DNA of 52,094 nucleotides from an uncultured Ruminiclostridium sp. (GTDB lineage: Bacteria > Bacillota > Clostridia > Oscillospirales > Ruminococcaceae): the NCBI GenBank assembly GCA_934454635.1, contig CAKSFR010000017.1:1-52094 (forward strand), in the 5' to 3' direction. Positions within the stretch are counted from its first letter, which is position 1; every line of letters begins with the position of its first letter. The position numbers and the translations under genes were made by a program. Positions 42,181 through 49,416 of the stretch are shown in pieces. The notes under the pieces are model-generated. The model was not told the origin of the DNA. It was given only the letters and a program-made list of their open reading frames with translations, and did not search any database.

Positions 42181-42969
42181 TCAGTTTTCCGAAAAACCAA
42201 GAATAACAGAGGTAAAATTGTCCTGATTTTCATATCCTTTTTTAAGGACTTCGGAAATTATCCGCTCGGCGGCTGTCTGCGGGTCAGCCGTCAGAATATC
42301 CGAAATTTCGTCCTCTTCAAGCGCGTTGTACACGCCGTCGCTGCATATAAGCAGCTTATCGCCATCAAGCGGCAGAAACGGCAGAACATTCGTTTCGGCG
42401 TAAAGCTCGCCGCTGTCGCCTATGTAATGCGTAAGCGCCGTCTTTCGCTTATCCTCAGCCGCTTCGTCGTAGGTAATTTCCCCGCGCAGCACCTCGTCGA
42501 GCAGATCGGTAAGATAGTCCGCGTCCTCTGTCACCTGCCAGAGCTTCCCCGCGCGGAAAAGATAGATACGGCTATCCCCTACGGAGCACCAGTACACCCC
42601 GTCATGCCTGCAATACACCATGGCAAGGGTCGAACCGCCGCCCGTCTGCATAGCGCAGGCGTTTCTGTTCATCTCGGCTGCGAGCGCTTTCAGGCGCAGC
42701 GACACGGACTTCTCCGCTCCGAGCGCGGGAACAGCCGCAATAACCGACTGCACAGCGAATGAGCTGACCTGTCTGCTGTCCGTAAGACCGCCCATTCCGT
42801 CGGCAACAATTGCTGCAAACCCGTTTTTGGCGACGTCCGCCTTTGTCAGTGACGAAAAACCGAAGCTGTCCTCCTGATACTCCCTTTTTCCGCGGTTTTG
42901 GGAGTTGCCGATAATGATGCGCGATATTTCTGTGCCGGAAATCCCGAGCTTTATTTCAAGTCCGCTCAT
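42181..42969 (-). CDS. Soluble PP2C-type Ser/Thr phosphatase
   Basis: A 262-residue PPM phosphatase with no membrane segment. Acidic metal motifs are REYQEDSFG (near 30), VADGMGG, LLICSDGVYN and the C-terminal ENQDNFTSVI. It differs from the anchored phosphatase of the same operon, so the system has one membrane-bound and one free eraser. The start is one base away from the stop of the FHA gene. The fold resembles Stp/PrpC enzymes that act on Hanks kinases. Confidence 0.93.
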   Translation of the reverse strand: MSGLEIKLGISGTEISRIIIGNSQNRGKREYQEDSFGFSSLTKADVAKNGFAAIVADGMGGLTDSRQVSSFAVQSVIAAVPALGAEKSVSLRLKALAAEMNRNACAMQTGGGSTLAMVYCRHDGVYWCSVGDSRIYLFRAGKLWQVTEDADYLTDLLDEVLRGEITYDEAAEDKRKTALTHYIGDSGELYAETNVLPFLPLDGDKLLICSDGVYNALEEDEISDILTADPQTAAERIISEVLKKGYENQDNFTSVILGFSEN

Positions 42970-42970
42970 A

Positions 42971-43537
42971 TCAGTATGTAAATTCGTCGTTGCAAAGGCT
43001 TCTGAACACGAACTTTGTCTCGCCGACTTCGAGAATGTTGTAGTCCTTTATTTCCTCGGGCTGAAGCAGAATGCAGTCGTTAAGATAAATATTATTCTTT
43101 CCCGCAGACGGAGAAATGTAGAAGCGCTTTTTCCGCGCGTCATATGTTATAACAGCGTCGCCTTCTTTTGAAGCGGCCTTGTCGAACGAAAGATTAACGT
43201 CGAAATCCGCGCCGCGTCCTATAATATTCCGTTCGCTGTGAATGACGAAAGAAAGTCCTTTTTTCACGCCGTCGATAACAACAAGCCAGCCTCTTACCGG
43301 ATTTAATCCCGAATCGGTAATATTCAGCGCGACCGTTGCGCCCATTTCCTTTTTCTGCTTGGGACGCTCCTCGGCAGCAGGTTCGGCAGGTGCGTTAAGA
43401 GGCATTGTCTTAGGAAAAGACGGCTGTTCCCCCGTATTAGCAAGCGGACGAACAGCGGTATTCCCGCCGCTTCCGCAATATGGGCATTCCCCATGCTTTG
43501 TTTCGTCGTAAATGTGACCGTTTGAACACTGTTTCAT
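42971..43537 (-). CDS. Zinc-ribbon FHA-like protein
   Basis: A 188-residue soluble protein. The N terminus has a zinc ribbon (CSNGH and CPYCG), then a Pro-rich linker (about 30-65), then an FHA-like domain (about 90-182) beginning IGRGADFDVNLSF and ending VGETKFVFRS. The conserved Gly-Arg is present, but the usual SxxH motif is replaced by SKEGDAVI, so phosphothreonine binding may be altered or lost. It is the first gene of the phosphorylation operon and could be the kinase's main substrate or scaffold. AAGGAGAG precedes the ATG. Confidence 0.88.
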   Translation of the reverse strand: MKQCSNGHIYDETKHGECPYCGSGGNTAVRPLANTGEQPSFPKTMPLNAPAEPAAEERPKQKKEMGATVALNITDSGLNPVRGWLVVIDGVKKGLSFVIHSERNIIGRGADFDVNLSFDKAASKEGDAVITYDARKKRFYISPSAGKNNIYLNDCILLQPEEIKDYNILEVGETKFVFRSLCNDEFTY

Positions 43538-43603
43538 TGTGCATCTCTCCTTGTTAATTGTATTTATTCAAAAAATAAATATCTCATAAATATATTTTTC
43601 TTT

Positions 43604-43612
43604 ATTATATCA
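43604..43612 (-). promoter_or_regulatory. Extended -10 promoter of the phospho-signalling operon
   Basis: Minus strand TGATATAAT (43612-43604). No good -35 is seen at 17 bp, so it appears to depend on the extended -10. The 5' leader is about 65 bases. Confidence 0.6.
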
Positions 43613-43681
43613 TTTTGACGCATTAAATTGGTGTGCAAATTTGCATTATTTTTCCAAAACGCCAACATTGTTTTTCAATTA

Positions 43682-43710
43682 TTGACAAACATTTGAAAAA
43701 GCTGTATAAT
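43682..43710 (+). promoter_or_regulatory. Promoter of the second kinase gene
   Basis: Perfect consensus: TTGACA (43682-43687), 17-bp spacer, TATAAT (43705-43710), about 32 bp before the TTG start. It is back to back with the leftward promoter at 43604-43612. Confidence 0.85.
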
Positions 43711-43741
43711 AATTGCATATAAAAGATATGGGTGATGGACT

Positions 43742-45607
43742 TTGGCAAAAAAGATATGCGGAAATTGCTTCGCGGGAAGCACCGGAAAATTCTGCCATAA
43801 CTGCGGAAGCCCGCTTTCACGCAGTACCGCAGAATATGACGCGCTGCCGATAGGAACAAAGCTTAACGGAAAATATACCGTGGGACGAGTTCTCGGGCGC
43901 GGCGGCTTCGGAATAATCTATCTTGTTTATGACGAGGAAAGCGACCGCACAGCCGCCGTAAAGGAATATTACCCGGAGCGCACGGCGATACGCGCGCACA
44001 ACAACATTGATGTTGAACCGATGACCTCCCTGAACGCAGAAGAATTTTCCGCAGGCTTGGAAAAATTCACACAGGAAGCGGAACTTATATCGCGTTTCAG
44101 CGAAAGCTCAGAAATTCTCGGCATTCACGACGTTTTTTGCCAAAACGGAACCGCCTACTACGCAATGGACTATATAAAAGGAGTTTCGCTGAAAGACTAC
44201 ACCGCGCAGTGCGGGGCGATAACCGAAAATCAGGCGGTCTATATTGCCGATAGAATACTGAGCGCTCTGCGGATAATACACGGCGGCGGAGTTCTTCACC
44301 GCGACATCTCTCCCGACAATATAATGCTCTGCGCAAACGGTGCGGTGCGGCTGATAGATTTCGGCGCGGCACGCGCTATCTCCGAAAATTCCGACAGCTT
44401 GTCGGTTATTCTGAAAGCGGGCTTTGCGCCGCTTGAACAGTACCGCCGAAGGGGCAATCAGGGCGGCTGGACGGATATATATTCGCTCGCGATGTCGCTT
44501 TTTTTCGGGCTTACTCTAAAAGAGCCGGAGGATCCGCTCTCCCGTTTGGATAACGACAATATCGTCCCCAACGAGCTGAAAAATATATCCCCTTCGCTGG
44601 CTCAGGTCATTCTGAAGGGCGGCGCGGTGCGCTCGGAAAATCGCTTTCAATCGGCTGATGATATGCTCGCGGCGCTTGACGCGTGCGAAATAACCCCAGA
44701 AGAAATCGATATATCGAAATGCACGGTCAGCAGACCGTTTGCGCCCGCTCCCGCTCAGAAATACAGAAAAAAGAAAAGGAAAGGGCTTCTTGCCTGCGGA
44801 ATTTTTTCGGGAGCTGCTGCCGCGATCGCTGCGGCGGTGTTTGCGTTCGGAGGACTTTTTCCGGAGCCGCAGCAAGTCAAAATCGGCAGCGAATTTTTCC
44901 CGATCGATTCCGTCAGTCTTGACCTCTCAAACCGCGAGCTTACAAATCAGCAGATATTCAATCTCTCTCATTTGAAAAACCTTGAATATCTAAATCTCAG
45001 CGGCAATTATATAACCGACCTTTCATGCCTTGACGGGCTTTCGGAAATGGACAGCCTGTTTTTCTCAAACAACAACGTTTCGGACATTTCGTTTGCCGCG
45101 TCAATGCCTAAATTGCGGCAATTTGTCGCAGAAAACTGCGGCATTTCCGACATTTCGGTGCTTGCCGATAAAACCCAGCTTGAATATGTTTTTATCGGCG
45201 ATAATTACGTTACCGACATTTCTCCGCTGGAAAACTGTAATAAATTAAAGCAGATAGGCTTTAACGAAGCCCAGATAGGGAATATTGAAGCGCTCCGCGA
45301 TAAGACAGATCTCGAAAAAGTGTGCCTTACGGGCTGCAATCTCACAAGCATAGAACCGCTCACAAACTGCAAAAAGCTGAGATACGTCTATCTCGGTCGG
45401 AACAGGCTTACCGATATATCGCCGCTTGAAGGCTGCGAAATAGCCGAGTTTTATCTGGACAACAATCTACTTTCGGGGAATACCGATTCGTTCCGCGGAA
45501 TAACGGTAAACGGCTTCGTCTGCGCGGAGGGGAACGGCTTCACCGAAGGAGAGATCTACCGTATCGTCAATATCATGCTCAGCGGAGATTTTGAACTATA
45601 TTATTAG
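43742..45607 (+). CDS. Second membrane Ser/Thr kinase with leucine-rich repeats
   Basis: A 621-residue Hanks-type kinase similar in design to the one at 37495. A zinc ribbon (CGNC, CHNC; 6-22) precedes the kinase domain (about 42-315) with GRGGFG, Lys74 (AAVKEYYP), HRDISPDN (Asp188, Asn193) and DFG (206-208); GFAPLEQY again replaces the usual APE region. A basic stretch and one membrane helix (about 348-373) lead to an SDS22-like leucine-rich-repeat domain (about 385-600). Unlike the first kinase it lacks a Thr-rich stalk. The start is TTG at 43742 with GGGTGATGG upstream. It is followed by a HTH gene after 12 bp. Confidence 0.92.
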   Translation: MAKKICGNCFAGSTGKFCHNCGSPLSRSTAEYDALPIGTKLNGKYTVGRVLGRGGFGIIYLVYDEESDRTAAVKEYYPERTAIRAHNNIDVEPMTSLNAEEFSAGLEKFTQEAELISRFSESSEILGIHDVFCQNGTAYYAMDYIKGVSLKDYTAQCGAITENQAVYIADRILSALRIIHGGGVLHRDISPDNIMLCANGAVRLIDFGAARAISENSDSLSVILKAGFAPLEQYRRRGNQGGWTDIYSLAMSLFFGLTLKEPEDPLSRLDNDNIVPNELKNISPSLAQVILKGGAVRSENRFQSADDMLAALDACEITPEEIDISKCTVSRPFAPAPAQKYRKKKRKGLLACGIFSGAAAAIAAAVFAFGGLFPEPQQVKIGSEFFPIDSVSLDLSNRELTNQQIFNLSHLKNLEYLNLSGNYITDLSCLDGLSEMDSLFFSNNNVSDISFAASMPKLRQFVAENCGISDISVLADKTQLEYVFIGDNYVTDISPLENCNKLKQIGFNEAQIGNIEALRDKTDLEKVCLTGCNLTSIEPLTNCKKLRYVYLGRNRLTDISPLEGCEIAEFYLDNNLLSGNTDSFRGITVNGFVCAEGNGFTEGEIYRIVNIMLSGDFELYY

Positions 45608-45619
45608 CGAGGTACAGCA

Positions 45620-46024
45620 ATGGACGAAAAAATCATGGTAACCGAAGATATTGAGCTTGAAATACGCCGAGCTGACAGGCTGGACATGGAGATGATAACG
45701 GTAAATTCAGCGCCGAAGTTCAGCGACTACCTCGGCGAGCTTATGGAATGCGCGGATATCAGCCGTTCAAAACTGATACACGCCCTAAATGTTGACCGAA
45801 GCTACGGCTATCAGATACTCAACGGAACGCGTATTCCGACCCGCGAGCATATAATAAAAATCGCTATTTTCGGGAAATTCACGCTTGAACAGACGCAAAG
45901 GCTGCTAAAACTCGCCGGACGCAGCGAGCTTTATGTCCGCCGTCCCGAGGACGCAAAAATCGTGTATTGCCTTGAACATCAGCTTCCCTACCCCGAGGCA
46001 ATCAGTTTTATCTGGGAAGAATAA
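45620..46024 (+). CDS. Xre-type helix-turn-helix protein
   Basis: A 134-residue protein with a central helix-turn-helix (about residues 40-85; ISRSKLIHALNVDRSYGYQI, then LNGTRIPTREH). The C-terminal part (about 90-134) is helical and contains RRPEDAKIVYCLEHQL. It is co-transcribed with the second kinase and followed by a terminator, so it is a likely target or controller of this locus. The DNA site is unknown; the divergent 140-bp promoter gap would be the first place to look. GAGGTAC precedes the ATG. Confidence 0.82.
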   Translation: MDEKIMVTEDIELEIRRADRLDMEMITVNSAPKFSDYLGELMECADISRSKLIHALNVDRSYGYQILNGTRIPTREHIIKIAIFGKFTLEQTQRLLKLAGRSELYVRRPEDAKIVYCLEHQLPYPEAISFIWEE

Positions 46025-46027
46025 CCG

Positions 46028-46058
46028 AAAGCTGCTCACGAAAATGGGCAGCTTTTTT
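46028..46058 (+). terminator. Terminator of the kinase-HTH unit
   Basis: AAAGCTGC (46028-46035) pairs with GCAGCTTT (46048-46055), followed by TTTT. It lies 3 bp after the HTH stop. Confidence 0.88.
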
Positions 46059-46096
46059 CAATACGAGCGAAAAATTCAAGAACTGCAAAAACGCTA

Positions 46097-46125
46097 TTGA
46101 CAGCAATATTCACTAATGATATACT
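46097..46125 (+). promoter_or_regulatory. Promoter of the PstS-like lipoprotein gene
   Basis: TTGACA (46097-46102), 17-bp spacer, TATACT (46120-46125) with TG extension, about 53 bp before the start codon. Confidence 0.8.
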
Positions 46126-46178
46126 AAATATAGACTTAGTACGTTTAAAATAATATAAAAACGGCGAGGAAAGAATTT

Positions 46179-48362
46179 ATGAAACGATTTTTCACATTAA
46201 CCTTGTGCTGTCTGCTGCTTTGCTCATGCAGCGGCAATAACCGGGCGGAAACAACCACCGCAAAAACGGAAAAAACTACGACTTTAACTGCCGAAACCAC
46301 AGTTTCAACAACGGCATCGGAAACCACAGTTTCAACAACGGCATCGGAAACCACAGTTTCAACAACTACGACAGCCGAAAAACCGGCGCAGTACCCCAAC
46401 TCGATATGGGACGGCGAGCTGCCTGAAATGGACGGTTCAACCAGCGCTATCCCACTCGAAACAGGGATAAAAGCCAAGCTGCTCGGGATAAGCTGGACAG
46501 AAGCCAAGGAGCTTGTAAATCACAATAAAACGCACATAGCTTTCGGCAATCTGCTCGACGGAAAAACCGACCTTATATTCTCCGTCCCTATCTCGGACAA
46601 ACAGCAGGCACAGGCGGACGAAGCGGGAGTTTCCCTTACCTTTACGCCCGTTGCGAAAGAAGGCTTTGTTTTTGTCGTAAACGCCGACAATCCCGTTGAC
46701 AGTCTTACTCAGGAACAGCTTCGCGCCATTTACAGCGGCGAAATAATCAATTGGAAAGAGCTTGGCGGAAACGACGAGCCGATAACTGCGTTTCAGCGAA
46801 ACTATGACAGCGGAAGTCAGAACTATATGACCGAATTTATGGGAGAAACGCCTCTGGCTGAAGCGCCGAAGGAATTTGTTGCGGGAACTATGGGCGGGAT
46901 TCTTGAAGAAATCGCTTCTTTCGATTACGGCACGGGCGCTATCGGCTACTCGGTATATTCCTACGCTGCACAGATATATGCCGACAGAAACGAAATCAAG
47001 CTTGTAGCGATCGACGGAGTTAAACCGACAAAAGCGACAATGGCGGACGGAAGCTATCCGCTTTCCTCCTGCACCTACATGATCACAACCGATAAAGCTT
47101 CGGAAAACACCCGTAATTTCGTTGACTGGGCAGTATCCGAGGACGGACAGAAATGCGTGCTTGAAAGCGGGTATCTGCCCGTATCGGATATGGAAATCCC
47201 CTCGGATTATCTTCCGTACGAGGCGTTAGGCACGGGCAAAAAAAAGCCGGAAAACTTTCTTCCCGACCTGAAGTATTCATATGTCAGATTTGAAAATACC
47301 GACGAGCTTTTAGCCGCCCTCGCCGACGATGAATTTAAAGCAATGGTCAAGGAAGATATTGAATCTCTAAAATCGTATTTTGAAAAAGAGCTTGGCGAAA
47401 ACGAGAGCGTTGTCCAAAGCAATTCATGTCGAAACGGTTATCTTGAAGTGTTTTTCGGAATACCCTACAGCAGCAGCGGAATGGGATATATCGAATGCAA
47501 ATCGGTCGTGTATGACATTTTTGAAAAGAAAAGGATCGAAAAATATTCCGACCTATTCTTTGAGGGAGAGAACTATGTTCCCGCTCTTAATGCCGCAATT
47601 CAAAACCGTTTTGATTATGGTGTTACGTCGATATGGCCATTTGAAGACACGTCCGTCTTAAAGCTTGAATTTTCCGGCTATACGGGAACTCCCGAATGTT
47701 TCGGAATAAATTGTATCCTCTTTAATAAGCGCAATCCTTATTCGACAACCGAACTTGAAATATACACCGGCTCATCAGAACTTAACGCTTTGACGGTCGT
47801 ATCCGCATACCGCGATATGTCGGAATGCTTTACCGAGGGTACGGAGATTTACGAATATCAGCATAGTTGGTCTGACGAATACGATTTCGATTATATCGAA
47901 AAAGACGGTTTTATTTATTCGGTCTGCAAGTCGATCTATCACAGCGAAGAAGAAATGGCTGAACTTAACAGAAAGCTTATGATTATCCAGCAGGACCGCG
48001 CCGATTTCGTAAGCAAATACGCCGATAGCGCAACCCTTTATTCAGGTTTCTATAAAAGGCTTCACCAGCTCGACATTTATTTCGACGAAAAGTATGTATA
48101 TTTCCGTATAGACAGCGCCATGGATCCATGGGACATGGTGTATGATATCGAAACCTGCCAACGCCTTACTCCCGAACTTGTTTTCGGCGAGGACTGGGAA
48201 AGCCTGCTTGACAAAGATATTGAATACACCGAAATTTGGATGCCTTGTATGCCTTGGTCGCTTTTTGAAGACGGCTCATATGTCTTTTATATAGACTATA
48301 TAGACGGGAATAGAATGAATATGGTTTTTCTGCATAACCCTCCGGAGAATACGCAATCGTGA
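46179..48362 (+). CDS. PstS-like substrate-binding lipoprotein with C-terminal extension
   Basis: A 727-residue lipoprotein. The signal ends in LLLCSC, with Cys17 as probable lipid-modified residue. A Thr-rich stalk (about 24-68) contains a 9-residue repeat. Residues about 80-345 form a PstS/phosphate-type binding domain, with DGSTSAIPLE near 85, YSGEIINWKELGG and GAIGYSVYSY. The rest (about 360-727) is unusual for a transport protein; part of it (VVYDIFEKKRIEKYSDLFF) resembles the DUF3298/RsiV-type domain, though this is a weak call. No permease or ATPase genes follow, so a sensory or surface role is more likely than uptake. AGGAAAG stands upstream of the ATG. Confidence 0.85.
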   Translation: MKRFFTLTLCCLLLCSCSGNNRAETTTAKTEKTTTLTAETTVSTTASETTVSTTASETTVSTTTTAEKPAQYPNSIWDGELPEMDGSTSAIPLETGIKAKLLGISWTEAKELVNHNKTHIAFGNLLDGKTDLIFSVPISDKQQAQADEAGVSLTFTPVAKEGFVFVVNADNPVDSLTQEQLRAIYSGEIINWKELGGNDEPITAFQRNYDSGSQNYMTEFMGETPLAEAPKEFVAGTMGGILEEIASFDYGTGAIGYSVYSYAAQIYADRNEIKLVAIDGVKPTKATMADGSYPLSSCTYMITTDKASENTRNFVDWAVSEDGQKCVLESGYLPVSDMEIPSDYLPYEALGTGKKKPENFLPDLKYSYVRFENTDELLAALADDEFKAMVKEDIESLKSYFEKELGENESVVQSNSCRNGYLEVFFGIPYSSSGMGYIECKSVVYDIFEKKRIEKYSDLFFEGENYVPALNAAIQNRFDYGVTSIWPFEDTSVLKLEFSGYTGTPECFGINCILFNKRNPYSTTELEIYTGSSELNALTVVSAYRDMSECFTEGTEIYEYQHSWSDEYDFDYIEKDGFIYSVCKSIYHSEEEMAELNRKLMIIQQDRADFVSKYADSATLYSGFYKRLHQLDIYFDEKYVYFRIDSAMDPWDMVYDIETCQRLTPELVFGEDWESLLDKDIEYTEIWMPCMPWSLFEDGSYVFYIDYIDGNRMNMVFLHNPPENTQS
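46296..46370. repeat. 27-bp tandem repeat in the lipoprotein stalk
   Basis: About 2.7 direct copies of a 27-bp unit that begins ACCACAGTTTCAACAACGGC and encodes nine residues (TTVSTTASE). The copies are identical at the DNA level, which suggests recent expansion; changes of whole units would keep the frame. Confidence 0.9.
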
Positions 48363-48432
48363 CGTTAAAATGCAAAGCCGTTTACGAAAAAGACGGCTGC
48401 CGTTATGGTACAAACTGAATTTAGAGGTCGAT

Positions 48433-49344
48433 ATGAACACAGAACAAAAAATTACGGCGCATTTTCATCTTCCCGGATTGTTTGAATTTTACGAACTGTA
48501 CAGCGTTTTTCTGCCGCTTTTCCGCGAACACAGGGAATATTTTTACGAATGGTGCGATATAGGCTCGGTGTACGGTGCGCCGTCGGACTGTATCTGGGGC
48601 GGCGGACGCGTCGGCTTCGGCGAAGCAGCCCCCGCCGACGTTCTTGCGCTTATGCGCGAATACGGAATTTCCGCGCGGCTGACGTTCAGCAATTCCCTGC
48701 TCGAAGAGAAACATCTTTCGGATAAAAAATGCAACGCTCTCTGCGAGCTGTTTTCCAAAAACACCGAACCCCGCAGCGGCATTGTTATCTGCTCGGATTT
48801 GCTGCTCGAATACCTGAAAACGAATTACCCGAGCTTCTATTTCATTTCATCGACAACTAAAGTCCTGACAAATTTTCATCAGCTTCTTAACGAGCTGGAT
48901 CGCGAAGATTTTCTTTATGTCGTGCCTGATTTTCGGCTTAACAAGGCGTTTGACAAGCTGAACACACTTTCAGCCAAGCAAAAGGACAAGGTTGAATTTC
49001 TGTGCAACGAATGCTGCCCGCCCGCCTGTAAAGACAGAAAGCTTTGCTATGAAAATGTCAGCCGCAGAAACCTCGGAGAAAACTGCCCCGAACACCGCTG
49101 CTCGTCGCCGCGCTCCGAAAAAGGCTATCTTTTCTCGGCGGCTATGGAAAGCCCTGCGTTTATCGGGACTGACGATATACTGAACACCTATCTGCCCATG
49201 GGATTTTCAAACTTCAAGATCGAAGGGAGAGGGCTTGGGAGCGCGCTTATTCTCGAATTTCTCCTCTACTACATGACAAAGCCCGAATACTGCCTTAAAG
49301 TAAGGGAAAAGATCTACCTTGACAGTATGCTGGATCTGTTTTGA
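48433..49344 (+). CDS. Cys-rich U32-peptidase-like unknown
   Basis: A 303-residue cytoplasmic protein without signal peptide. A cysteine cluster near the C-terminal third, CNECCPPACKDRKLCYE (191-207) plus C218 and C223, resembles the metal-binding NExCxxxC pattern of U32 peptidase-like TIM-barrel proteins. The middle part ARLTFSNSLLEE and ICSDLLLEYLKTNYP matches hypothetical proteins of the same kind, as I recall it. The activity is unknown. I chose ATG at 48433 with AGAGG upstream over the frame start at 48370. It follows the lipoprotein gene by 70 bp in the same direction. Confidence 0.7.
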   Translation: MNTEQKITAHFHLPGLFEFYELYSVFLPLFREHREYFYEWCDIGSVYGAPSDCIWGGGRVGFGEAAPADVLALMREYGISARLTFSNSLLEEKHLSDKKCNALCELFSKNTEPRSGIVICSDLLLEYLKTNYPSFYFISSTTKVLTNFHQLLNELDREDFLYVVPDFRLNKAFDKLNTLSAKQKDKVEFLCNECCPPACKDRKLCYENVSRRNLGENCPEHRCSSPRSEKGYLFSAAMESPAFIGTDDILNTYLPMGFSNFKIEGRGLGSALILEFLLYYMTKPEYCLKVREKIYLDSMLDLF

Positions 49345-49359
49345 TTTTAACATAAAACA

Positions 49360-49398
49360 ACCGCCCCGAATCGTACTTTCCGTACAGTTCGGGGCGGT
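49360..49398 (+). terminator. Bidirectional terminator
   Basis: An 11-bp stem pairs ACCGCCCCGAA (49360-49370) with TTCGGGGCGGT (49388-49398). T-rich flanks on both sides (ATTCGTCTT on plus; TGTTTTATG on minus) suit termination for both converging genes. Confidence 0.85.
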
Positions 49399-49416
49399 AT
49401 TCGTCTTACCGTCTTT

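Noticed and set aside
37245..46058. Type VI or type VII secretion locus
   Set aside because: FHA, PP2C and kinase genes occur in such loci, but no EssC-type ATPase, WXG100 protein or sheath gene is present.
46145..46507. Minus-strand frame rich in Val/Ser over the Thr repeat of the lipoprotein
   Set aside because: It is the mirror of the ACN-rich stalk; low complexity and no start signal.
46179..48362. Phosphate ABC transporter operon
   Set aside because: Only a binding-protein-like gene is present; no pstC, pstA, pstB or phoU follows.
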